From Proteobacteria bacterium UBA2996 (GTDB taxonomy: Bacteria; Pseudomonadota; Gammaproteobacteria; Arenicellales; UBA868), in the NCBI GenBank assembly GCA_002346525.1, contig DDZY01000020.1, positions 513 through 8,791 of the forward strand: 8,279 bases of DNA, in the 5' to 3' direction. Positions 1-5,585 of this stretch are shown one piece after another; position 1 is the first letter of the stretch, and the number at the start of each line of letters is the position of its first letter. The position numbers and the translations under genes are program-made. The notes below the pieces were generated by a model, which searched no databases, was not told the DNA's origin, and saw only the letters and a program-made list of their open reading frames with translations.

Positions 1-435
1 GAAAAAGCCCGAAAGATTTCCCAAAAATTGAAAAAAGGCAAAGGATTTGATCTTGAGGATTTCAGGGATCAACTGCAGGAAGTCGAAAAGATGGGTGGAT
101 TTGGGGGGCTGATGGAAAAGATTCCCGGTATGTCGTCGTTGCCGCAGGCCGCACGGGCTCAGATGGGAGGCGGCGAGACCGCACGGCTTATTGCGATGAT
201 TAACGCAATGACCCCCGGCGAGCGGGCGTTTCCGGCAGTCATCAAGGGATCTCGCAAGCGGAGAATCGCCGCTGGCTCGGGTACTCAGGTGCAGGAGGTC
301 AATCGTCTACTCAAGCAATTCACCCAAATGCAAAAAATGATGAAAAAAATGAAGGGCAAAGGGGGAATGTCCAAATTGATGGCACAAATGAAAGGGGGTG
401 GATTCCCTGGGGGCGGGCCACCGATACTTCAATGA
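1..435 (+). CDS. ffh: Signal recognition particle protein Ffh, C-terminal M domain (5' partial)
   Basis: This is the last 144 residues of the SRP GTPase; the N and G domains lie upstream of the window. The frame is open from base 1 to a TGA at 433-435. The methionine-rich M domain binds 4.5S RNA and signal peptides of nascent inner-membrane proteins, then docks on FtsY. Visible landmarks, by window residue, are the finger-loop region with IPGM (41-44), the RNA-binding block KGSRKRRIAAGSG (82-94) followed by QEVNRLLKQF (98-107), a methionine/lysine helix MQKMMKKMKGKG (110-121) and a glycine-rich tail. The RNA-binding block is nearly identical to E. coli Ffh. The tail ends in a slightly unusual PPILQ, but such tails vary. 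Placement directly before rpsP is the usual gammaproteobacterial order. Identification is near certain. Confidence 0.97.
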   Translation, partial: EKARKISQKLKKGKGFDLEDFRDQLQEVEKMGGFGGLMEKIPGMSSLPQAARAQMGGGETARLIAMINAMTPGERAFPAVIKGSRKRRIAAGSGTQVQEVNRLLKQFTQMQKMMKKMKGKGGMSKLMAQMKGGGFPGGGPPILQ

Positions 436-443
436 AAGACTAT

Positions 444-458
444 CCTCCTCTTTGGAGG
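444..458 (+). other. Small hairpin that covers a strong Shine-Dalgarno
   Basis: CCTCC (444-448) and GGAGG (454-458) are perfect complements around a five-base loop. GGAGG is also a near-ideal ribosome-binding sequence nine bases before an ATG at 468. The hairpin has no following T-tract, so it does not look like an intrinsic terminator for ffh. Any regulatory role is inference. Confidence 0.35.
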
Positions 459-467
459 CTGATTTCT

Positions 468-500
468 ATGTTAAAATTGAATGGTTTGACGAATTTTTAG
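468..500 (+). CDS. Possible ten-residue leader peptide before rpsP
   Basis: An ATG at 468 opens a ten-codon frame, MLKLNGLTNF, that ends at TAG 498-500. It is preceded by GGAGG (454-458) with nine bases of spacing, a better ribosome site than most genes in this window have. Its stop overlaps the rpsP Shine-Dalgarno (AGAGGA, 499-504), so translating it could influence rpsP initiation by coupling. The peptide matches no family I recognise. At this length the frame could easily be chance; only its position and ribosome site support it. Confidence 0.25.
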   Translation: MLKLNGLTNF

Positions 501-512
501 AGGATTGTACAG

Positions 513-746
513 ATGGTAACCATTCGGCTTGCCCGCGGCGGCTCAAAGAAGCGGCCCTTTTACTCCATCGTCGTCTCCGACAGGCGTCGGCAACCCCGCG
601 GCAGGTTTATTGAGCGGATCGGATTTTTTAATCCGATGGCAGCCAAGGGTGAAGAGTCTTTGCGCCTGGATCGTGACCGTGCGGCGTACTGGATCAGTCA
701 GGGGGCACAGCCCTCGGAGCGGGTCGCGTCGTTCCTCAAACAGTAA
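513..746 (+). CDS. rpsP: 30S ribosomal protein S16
   Basis: S16 is a primary component of the small subunit that binds 16S rRNA and helps assemble its 5' domain. The 77-residue product starts MVTIRLARGG and carries the family signatures KKRPFY (residues 12-17), GRFIERIGFFNP (30-41) and a C-terminal RLDRDRAAYWISQGAQPSERV stretch, closely matching E. coli S16. It is a few residues shorter than the E. coli protein, lacking the basic tail, which is common. The ATG is supported by AGAGGA at 499-504, eight bases upstream. It sits 77 bases after ffh and 81 bases before the rimM ATG, in the usual trmD-operon order. An 8-bp inverted repeat lies inside the gene at 618-637. Confidence 0.97.
   Translation: MVTIRLARGGSKKRPFYSIVVSDRRRQPRGRFIERIGFFNPMAAKGEESLRLDRDRAAYWISQGAQPSERVASFLKQ
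618..637 (+). repeat. Perfect inverted repeat inside rpsP
   Basis: ATCGGATT (618-625) and AATCCGAT (630-637) are exact complements around a TTTT loop. The stem covers the codons for the conserved IGFFNP segment of S16. It is eight base pairs, so the mRNA could form a hairpin there. Amino-acid constraint explains part of the sequence but not the exact symmetry. No function is known to me. Confidence 0.5.
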
Positions 747-779
747 AGTCCCCGGGTTCTTTCGCGCCCATCAGGGACT
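747..779 (+). other. Possible stem-loop just after rpsP
   Basis: AGTCCC (747-752), beginning at the base after the rpsP stop, pairs with GGGACT (774-779) around a 21-base loop. There is no T-tract, so it is not a standard terminator. It may help separate expression of the small ribosomal protein from rimM-trmD, which is inference. Confidence 0.25.
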
Positions 780-807
780 GACGGCAACCGTATTCCCCGC
801 TCTCGGA

Positions 808-820
808 CGGCAAACTGCCG
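808..820 (+). other. Hairpin abutting the rimM start
   Basis: CGGCA (808-812) and TGCCG (816-820) are perfect complements with a three-base loop. The stem ends four bases before GTG 825 and seven before ATG 828, where a Shine-Dalgarno would be expected. No purine-rich ribosome site is visible there. In E. coli, rimM and trmD are made at much lower levels than the flanking ribosomal proteins through translational control by mRNA structure; a similar role here is inference. Confidence 0.35.
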
Positions 821-827
821 GGCCGTG

Positions 828-1337
828 ATGTCTGATCTGAAAAACCAGCCGGTGGTTCTGGGCCGGATCAATGGGGTCTTCGGGGTCCAAGGGTGGGTCA
901 AGGTATTTGACTATTCCCGAAAGCGAGGCGGTATTCTTGACTACCCGCGCTGGCTGGTAGGTCAAGGCAAGGACTGGGATGAACGAGCGTTGGTCGCGGG
1001 TCAATGTCATGGCAAAGGGGTGATCGCGCAACTGGAGCATTGCGATGATCGCGACCAGGCGATAACGTTGATCGGATCAGAGATTGCCGTAAAGCCTGAG
1101 TGGTTGACTCCGGCGGCTGACGGGGAGTTTTACTGGTTTCAGCTCGAGGGATTGGCGGTGTTCAATCTCGAGGGAGAGAGGTTGGGTACGGTGCATCATC
1201 TGCTGGAGACAGGCGCGAATGATGTCTTGGTGGTGAAATCGGAACGAGACCGTCTCATCCCATATGTGCCGGAGAGGGTTCATGAGGTGGATCTTGAAAA
1301 ACGCCGGATCATCGTCGACTGGGATTCGCGGTTTTGA
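828..1337 (+). CDS. rimM: Ribosome maturation factor RimM
   Basis: RimM is a cytoplasmic 30S assembly factor that binds S19 and helps the 16S 3' domain fold. The 169-residue product has the N-terminal RimM domain (about residues 8-92, with VVLGRINGVFGVQGWVKV-type opening) and a C-terminal PRC-barrel (about 98-169). The paired tyrosine-tryptophan of the FYW motif is at 102-103, LETGANDVLVV at 126-136 and the terminal IVDWD at 162-166. Its ending closely matches that of E. coli RimM. The ATG at 828 is chosen; a GTG immediately upstream at 825 would add one residue. Neither has a clear Shine-Dalgarno, and a hairpin occupies 808-820, suggesting modest or regulated translation. A 130-base spacer separates it from trmD. 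Confidence 0.95.
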   Translation: MSDLKNQPVVLGRINGVFGVQGWVKVFDYSRKRGGILDYPRWLVGQGKDWDERALVAGQCHGKGVIAQLEHCDDRDQAITLIGSEIAVKPEWLTPAADGEFYWFQLEGLAVFNLEGERLGTVHHLLETGANDVLVVKSERDRLIPYVPERVHEVDLEKRRIIVDWDSRF

Positions 1338-1404
1338 CCCGGACGGCGCAGATAACGGGTGGCGGAAAATGGATAATGAAAGAGGGCAGTAGAGACAGAT
1401 TAGG

Positions 1405-1417
1405 ACGCTTTGAGCGT
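1405..1417 (+). other. Small stem-loop in the rimM-trmD spacer
   Basis: ACGCT (1405-1409) and AGCGT (1413-1417) pair around a TTG loop, and two flanking G-T pairs can extend the stem. It lies in the 130-base spacer (1338-1467). No T-tract follows, so a terminator is unlikely. The spacer otherwise shows only short frames, including one of 20 codons (ATG 1376 to TGA 1436-1438) with a weak ribosome site. Confidence 0.25.
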
Positions 1418-1467
1418 TTCGATGCCTGGATAGGGTGAAAAAACGGGTGCCCGCCGGTAGATGAGCC

Positions 1468-2220
1468 ATGCGAATAGACATTGTCACCATCTTTCCGGAC
1501 CTGGTTGGATCCGTAGGGGAGTTCGGAGTCGCCAGAATTGCACGGCAGCGATCGATTCTGGAACTTCATCTCTGGAATCCACGGGACTATTGCGAGGATA
1601 ATTATCGCCGCGTAGATGACCGACCCTACGGGGGCGGCCCCGGGATGGTAATGCAGGCGCCGCCGCTGGCGGCGGCAATACGCGAAGCCCGGCAAGCCTG
1701 TCAGGGCAGGGTGATCGGACTGAGTCCGCAAGGCACGCCGCTCAATCAGGCGACCGTCGAGCGGCTTGCCAATGAATCGGGGCTAGTGCTCTTGGCGGGA
1801 AGATACGAGGGGATCGATCAGCGACTCCTCGACGCGGAAGTGGATGAGGAAGTATCGATTGGAGATTATGTTGTAGCGGGCGGGGAGTTGCCCGCGATGG
1901 TGCTGATTGAGGCATTGGTAAGATATTTACCAGGCGTGCTGGGCAACGAGGAATCGGCCCAAGCGGATTCTTTCGGTTCCGGATTGCTGGATTGGCCGCA
2001 TTACACTCGGCCAGAGGAGTTTGAAGGACAAAAAGTACCGGAAACCCTTCTTGGCGGAAACCATGAGGCGATCCGTCGATGGCGACTGAAGCAGGCGTTA
2101 GGTCAGACTTGGCTTCGCCGGCCTGATTTGCTGGAAAAAAAGAGACTGAATGAAGAAGAGTTTCTTCTTCTAAATGAATTTAAAGCGCAATTGCAATTGA
2201 AAGGACAGGAGAGTTCGTGA
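1468..2220 (+). CDS. trmD: tRNA (guanine-37-N1)-methyltransferase TrmD
   Basis: TrmD transfers a methyl group from S-adenosylmethionine to G37 of tRNAs with a 36-GG-37 sequence, which prevents +1 frameshifting; it is usually essential. The 250-residue product is full length and starts MRIDIVTIFPDL like family members. The trefoil-knot SAM site is visible as LSPQG (85-89), GRYEGIDQR (111-119) and SIGDYVVAGGELPAM (130-144). Arg152 and Asp167 correspond to the catalytic Arg154 and Asp169 of E. coli and Haemophilus TrmD. The C-terminal tRNA-binding domain includes LLGGNHEAIRRWRLKQ (194-209). The start is fixed by homology; an ATG at 1461 is out of frame and the upstream Shine-Dalgarno is weak. 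The stop overlaps the rplS start by one base (TGATG). Confidence 0.97.
   Translation: MRIDIVTIFPDLVGSVGEFGVARIARQRSILELHLWNPRDYCEDNYRRVDDRPYGGGPGMVMQAPPLAAAIREARQACQGRVIGLSPQGTPLNQATVERLANESGLVLLAGRYEGIDQRLLDAEVDEEVSIGDYVVAGGELPAMVLIEALVRYLPGVLGNEESAQADSFGSGLLDWPHYTRPEEFEGQKVPETLLGGNHEAIRRWRLKQALGQTWLRRPDLLEKKRLNEEEFLLLNEFKAQLQLKGQESS
2207..2211 (+). promoter_or_regulatory. Ribosome-binding site that fixes the rplS start
   Basis: AGGAG at 2207-2211 lies eight bases before ATG 2220 and only five before the in-frame GTG 2217. The spacing favours ATG 2220, which also gives the exact 115-residue length of E. coli L19. Confidence 0.7.
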
Positions 2221-2567
2221 TGACTAACATTATCGAGCAGCTCGAGAGCGAGCAGATCAAAACCGATATTCCCGACTTTGGCCCGGGGGATACGGTTCGC
2301 GTGCAGGTGAAGGTAAAAGAGGGTTCCCGTGAGCGACTCCAGGCCTTTGAGGGCGTGGTGATTGCCCGAAAAAATCGCGGCCTGAACTCTTCTTTTACTG
2401 TCAGGAAGATCTCCTACGGCGAAGGGGTTGAGCGAGTTTTTCAGACGCATAGCCCGCTGGTGGCAGGAATCGAAGTCCGTCGTCGCGGCGCAGTGCGTCG
2501 GGCGAAGCTTTACTATCTTCGCGGGCGTACAGGCAAATCAGCCCGAATTCGGGAAAAGATTTCCTGA
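2220..2567 (+). CDS. rplS: 50S ribosomal protein L19
   Basis: L19 lies at the 30S-50S interface and contributes to intersubunit bridges. The 115-residue product starts MTNIIEQLESEQ and carries the conserved PGDTVRVQVKVKEG (22-35), LQAFEGVVIARKNRGL (40-55), FTVRKISYGEGVERVFQTHSP (59-79) and RRGAVRRAKLYYLRGRTGKSARI (88-110) blocks, a near end-to-end match to E. coli L19. It begins within the trmD stop codon (TGATG), indicating translational coupling, and has a good AGGAG site. It is the last ribosomal gene of the block. The final codons overlap two alternative inverted repeats that run into the spacer. Confidence 0.97.
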   Translation: MTNIIEQLESEQIKTDIPDFGPGDTVRVQVKVKEGSRERLQAFEGVVIARKNRGLNSSFTVRKISYGEGVERVFQTHSPLVAGIEVRRRGAVRRAKLYYLRGRTGKSARIREKIS

Positions 2568-2580
2568 TTTCGTTTCCCGA
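2549..2580 (+). terminator. Possible imperfect terminator at the end of rplS
   Basis: TCGGGAAA (2549-2556) and TTTCCCGA (2573-2580) are exact complements with a 16-base loop containing the rplS stop. Only TTTGT follows, so this is not a textbook intrinsic terminator. The CGGG of the first arm can instead pair with the preceding CCCG (2542-2545), giving mutually exclusive folds. Confidence 0.35.
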
Positions 2581-2590
2581 TTTGTATCGA

Positions 2591-2608
2591 AGCCCGTCTT
2601 GGCGGGCT
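2591..2608 (+). terminator. Terminator-like GC hairpin after rplS, lacking a T-tract
   Basis: AGCCCG (2591-2596) and CGGGCT (2603-2608) pair perfectly around a six-base loop. AGCCCG/CGGGCT stems are frequent in gammaproteobacterial intrinsic terminators, but here GTGAGC follows instead of a run of T. Some read-through into the next gene would be expected. Confidence 0.4.
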
Positions 2609-2628
2609 GTGAGCAAGTCCTGAGCCTG

Positions 2629-2643
2629 GGGGATAATGTCCCC
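2629..2643 (+). promoter_or_regulatory. Inverted repeat containing a candidate -10 box
   Basis: GGGGA (2629-2633) and TCCCC (2639-2643) flank a TAATG loop. GATAAT (2632-2637) within it matches the sigma-70 -10 consensus at five of six positions, but the -35 at 17 bases' spacing (GTGAGC, 2609-2614) is poor. It could be a promoter for the downstream gene pair, an operator, or just an RNA hairpin. Confidence 0.25.
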
Positions 2644-2681
2644 GAAACCGGTGACAACCTGCCAGCGTACTGAATGGACCG

Positions 2682-2700
2682 CGCCGGGTTTGTCCCGGCG
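2682..2700 (+). other. Strong GC hairpin in the leader of the TPR-like gene
   Basis: CGCCGGG (2682-2688) and CCCGGCG (2694-2700) form a perfect seven-pair stem with a TTTGT loop. No T-tract follows. It lies 31 bases before the GGAGA ribosome site at 2732, so it belongs to the untranslated leader if the gene starts near 2741-2747. Confidence 0.5.
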
Positions 2701-2731
2701 ACCGCAGGCCAGTCCTGTGCCCGTTTCTTCC

Positions 2732-2736
2732 GGAGA
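2732..2736 (+). promoter_or_regulatory. Ribosome-binding site suggesting an internal start for the TPR-like gene
   Basis: GGAGA precedes TTG 2741 by four bases and GTG 2747 by ten. Either start places a signal peptide at the N-terminus. The more upstream ATG at 2636 lacks a ribosome site and lies across a hairpin. Confidence 0.5.
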
Positions 2737-2746
2737 TCTCTTGAGA

Positions 2747-4663
2747 GTGCGACGCCTTGGGTTTGTGCTCGGTTGGTTATTCTCACTCTCCCTACATGCT
2801 GCTGCCCTTGAATCGGCACCCAACCCCGGTGTTGACCATTCCCCTGATGCTATTCAGGCAGACGATGGCCCAAGGCCCTCATTAAACCTTAACTTCGATA
2901 CCCTTCTTCATGACGAGGAGGCGCTGCAGCCGCTAATTGGATCGAATGCCGAAGGGCGCAGTTCGGCAGAACCCATCTTTCAACTGACTCTGGGTGAGGA
3001 GGCGCTGTTTGCGTTGAAGCGCCAGGGCCTTGATCAGTTAGGGTTGCATCTTCTTGACGATTCCTCCCTGATCGTAGGCAGCGATTCCCCCGAGAGACAG
3101 CGCAGGCGTTGGCATCTGTTGGAACGGCAAAAGCAACTGGCCCAACTGCACAGCGAGGTCCGGGACGCCTGGGCGACGGCACAAGGGGCGCTTTGGTTCG
3201 AACTCGGACTTCGGTTGGGAGATATCCTGCTTCGCAACGACATGCCTCACGAAGCCCGCAAGGTGTTTGAGACACTGCGCGATGAGATTGACGACGACAG
3301 CGGCATCCGCCAGCAGGTCCTCGAACGGATCGTACAGGCCTATTTCAACGAGGGTCGATATACTGAAGCGCTGAGAGAGGCGGAAGCCGTGAGCCGTGAG
3401 TACTCGCCGGACCAGCCTTCCTGGTTGGCGCTTCACGCCTCGATCGCGCTGGCCGCCGATCAGCCCCAGTCCGCAGCGACGATATTGAAAGGCCTGTCTT
3501 CCGTTGAGGCACAACTGTGGGAAGTGCTGGCCAGGTGGCAGGCCAAGGCAATCCCTTCCGGCGCTGCATTGATTGCAATCGGTCAAATAAAAATTCCCGC
3601 AGACAATATCCGCGCGACTGCGTTGCGCTCCGCCATGATCGCCAAGATCGCTGACAATCCGGCGTATGCGGATACTCGGGCACTGGCCTTGGAGGGGCTT
3701 GTTCAGGGCGCCGTGCAGCTGCCCGTGTTTTTGCAGCTTGATTGGCTCACGCGACTTATCGAGACCTACTCGGAGCTTGCTGAACCCCTGTTGAGCAAAG
3801 AGGGGATTTCGCTTGATGAGCCCGATGGGATTACGGCGTATTTGAACCAACCGGTCTCGCAAAGTGATATCAGGCGCCGGGCGCTTGCCGTGACGCTGTT
3901 GTTAAAAGGGCCCAACCAGACGCTGTCGGGTGCCACATCGCTCTGGTTGATCCGGCATTTGCTGGAGGTTGATCTCAGCCACCTGATTCCGATGTTCTTT
4001 ATCGATAGCGGTCTGGGAATTGATGCCGAACAGCTTCAGGCGGAGGCAATCATGCTCCTCGTGGACGACGCATTGCGCCGGGATGACCTGCCATTGGCCG
4101 CACGACTTCAGTCTTTGATCGATGTGCCTCCACCCGGTGTGGATCACGGTGCGTGGACGGTTCGTACGGCTCGCATTTTTATTTTGGGCGGAGAAGCGGC
4201 AAGAGGAGCCAAGCAGCTTGGAGAGTGGCTTTCCGGCATTGAGCAGATGGCCCCTGTCAGTCTGGACCGAGTGATGCAAATCATGTTTGACCTGCAGTTT
4301 ATTGGGGAACATCCATTGGCATTGACATTGTTTGAGATCGCTGCGCCGTTGGTTCAGACGGAAGGTCACCGGCGCGAACTGTTCTTCTGGTCGGCCCAGT
4401 CCTGGTATGCAGTTGGTAACTTTGCGCTGGCAGCCGCCTACTATCTGGAGTCGGCCCGTCTCGCCGGCGAGCAGAATCCATTTTGGGAAAAAAGTGCGTT
4501 GTACCAGGCCGCCCAAGCTCTTGAAACGGGGTTGTTTTTTGACGACGCCGCCAAGGTTTACAAAGGGCTTTTAGGGAGTTCGCCGGATCCCAAAATGCAG
4601 GCAAAGCTCCGATACCGACTCGCGCAGCTGCAACGGCAGCGAAATCGGGGCGTTTCGCCATGA
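2747..4663 (+). CDS. Exported helical-repeat (TPR-like) protein of unknown function
   Basis: I do not recognise a named family. With the GTG start the product is 638 residues. An arginine pair, a hydrophobic stretch LGFVLGWLFSLSL and an A-A-A near residue 20 make a typical Sec signal peptide; no lipobox cysteine is seen. The rest is alpha-helical, rich in leucine and alanine. TPR-like helix pairs appear around residues 147-245 (for example a WFELGLRLGDILL helix followed by an EARKVFETL helix) and again at about 543-612 (WSAQSWYAVGNFALAAAYYLESA, then LYQAAQALETGLFFDDAAKVY). The middle is helical without clear repeats. A periplasmic scaffold or assembly role is inference. The frame stays open upstream to ATG 2636, but those residues are low-complexity and not protein-like. 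TTG 2741 is an alternative. The stop overlaps xerD by four bases (ATGA). Confidence 0.8.
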   Translation: MRRLGFVLGWLFSLSLHAAALESAPNPGVDHSPDAIQADDGPRPSLNLNFDTLLHDEEALQPLIGSNAEGRSSAEPIFQLTLGEEALFALKRQGLDQLGLHLLDDSSLIVGSDSPERQRRRWHLLERQKQLAQLHSEVRDAWATAQGALWFELGLRLGDILLRNDMPHEARKVFETLRDEIDDDSGIRQQVLERIVQAYFNEGRYTEALREAEAVSREYSPDQPSWLALHASIALAADQPQSAATILKGLSSVEAQLWEVLARWQAKAIPSGAALIAIGQIKIPADNIRATALRSAMIAKIADNPAYADTRALALEGLVQGAVQLPVFLQLDWLTRLIETYSELAEPLLSKEGISLDEPDGITAYLNQPVSQSDIRRRALAVTLLLKGPNQTLSGATSLWLIRHLLEVDLSHLIPMFFIDSGLGIDAEQLQAEAIMLLVDDALRRDDLPLAARLQSLIDVPPPGVDHGAWTVRTARIFILGGEAARGAKQLGEWLSGIEQMAPVSLDRVMQIMFDLQFIGEHPLALTLFEIAAPLVQTEGHRRELFFWSAQSWYAVGNFALAAAYYLESARLAGEQNPFWEKSALYQAAQALETGLFFDDAAKVYKGLLGSSPDPKMQAKLRYRLAQLQRQRNRGVSP

Positions 4664-5562
4664 AGGCTAACAAGCATACGGTCTCCGTGGTTTCGGAACA
4701 GTTTCTGGATGCAGTTTGGCTGGAGTCCGGATTAAGTGGAAATACATTAAACGCGTATCGAACCGATTTGGCAGACTTTGAAGCGTGGCTGGGGACAAAA
4801 AGCCTCGCCCTTGAGGCAGCGAGTCGGGCAGAGGTACTGGGCTACCTTGCGGCCAACGTCCGCCAGGGGCTCAGCCCCAGGTCGTCTGCCCGCAGGCTTT
4901 CCACCTTGCGTCGGTTTTACCGCTATCTTCTTCGTGAGGGATTGATTCAGGACGATCCTACGTCGGATGTTCGCTCCCCGAGTCTGGGTCGGCCGCTGCC
5001 GAAAGCCATCACTGAAGCCAGCGTCGAAAAATTACTCGCCGCTCCTCCCAATACGGCCTTGGGCGTGCGGGATCGGGCCATGTTGGAGACCATGTATGCG
5101 AGCGGTCTGAGGGTGTCAGAACTGGTGGCGCTCGCACTCAACGAACTTGACCTGACAACAGGACTCGTCCGGGTCACGGGGAAAGGTGGAAAAGAGCGTA
5201 TCGTACCTCTGGGAGATGAGGCCACGAGCCGATTGGGCGAATACCTTCAAGCTGCCCGGCCATCGCTGCTCGGAGAACAGAAAAGCGGTGCGGTATTTCT
5301 GACACGTCGGGGTCAACCGATGACACGGCAGGCGTTTTGGCAGTTGATTAAACGATACAGCGCCCTCGCGGGGATCGATTCATCGCTTTCCCCGCATTCG
5401 TTGCGCCATGCTTTTGCGACCCATCTCTTGAACCACGGGGCGGATCTTCGGAGTGTGCAAATGCTGCTGGGGCATGCTGATCTCTCGACAACGCAGATCT
5501 ACACCCACGTCGCCCGGGCGAGGCTGCAGTCATTGCACAGCTCTCATCACCCGAGAGGCTAG
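4660..5562 (+). CDS. xerD: Tyrosine recombinase XerD
   Basis: XerD works with XerC at dif, under FtsK control, to resolve chromosome dimers at cell division. The 300-residue product has the N-terminal SAM-like core-binding domain (about 8-95), with LSGNTLNAYRTDL resembling the E. coli protein, and the C-terminal catalytic domain (about 113-297). All six active-site residues are visible: Arg151 (GLRVSEL), Lys175 (TGKGGKER), His246 and Arg249 (HSLRH), His272 (LLGHADLSTTQ) and nucleophile Tyr281 (IYTHV). The ending SLHSSHHPRG and the HLLNHGADLRSVQMLLGH block favour XerD over XerC. Its ATG lies within the stop of the preceding gene (ATGA), and no strong independent Shine-Dalgarno is present, so coupling is likely. 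In E. coli dsbC follows xerD; here a convergent chaperone gene does. Confidence 0.95.
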   Translation: MKANKHTVSVVSEQFLDAVWLESGLSGNTLNAYRTDLADFEAWLGTKSLALEAASRAEVLGYLAANVRQGLSPRSSARRLSTLRRFYRYLLREGLIQDDPTSDVRSPSLGRPLPKAITEASVEKLLAAPPNTALGVRDRAMLETMYASGLRVSELVALALNELDLTTGLVRVTGKGGKERIVPLGDEATSRLGEYLQAARPSLLGEQKSGAVFLTRRGQPMTRQAFWQLIKRYSALAGIDSSLSPHSLRHAFATHLLNHGADLRSVQMLLGHADLSTTQIYTHVARARLQSLHSSHHPRG

Positions 5563-5567
5563 CAAGG

Positions 5568-5585
5568 ACTCAAAGTCAGTTGAGT
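5568..5585. terminator. Weak hairpin between convergent xerD and cnoX
   Basis: ACTCAA (5568-5573) and TTGAGT (5580-5585) are perfect complements around a six-base loop that includes the cnoX stop. The two genes end only 13 bases apart. The stem is short and AT-rich without T-tracts, so termination by this element alone would be weak. Confidence 0.25.

Noticed and set aside
486..514. Promoter for rpsP with TTGACG at 486-491
   Set aside because: The -35 match is good, but no acceptable -10 box lies 16-18 bases downstream and that region is already the rpsP start.
398..613. Frame of 71 codons spanning the ffh-rpsP junction
   Set aside because: It overlaps the ends of two certain genes in another frame and shows no protein features of its own.
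1658..1674. GC-rich inverted repeat CGCCGCC/GGCGGCG within trmD
   Set aside because: It encodes a proline/alanine/leucine stretch using GC-rich codons, so symmetry is expected from composition.
2636..2746. N-terminal extension of the TPR-like gene from ATG 2636
   Set aside because: The ATG runs into a hairpin loop and has no ribosome site. The extra residues are proline/serine/arginine-rich and would bury the signal peptide about 37 residues in.
3038..3862. A 274-codon open frame on the minus strand opposite the TPR-like gene
   Set aside because: It lies wholly within a convincing plus-strand gene and its translation shows no domain, signal or hydrophobic pattern. High GC and leucine-rich codons on the other strand explain it.
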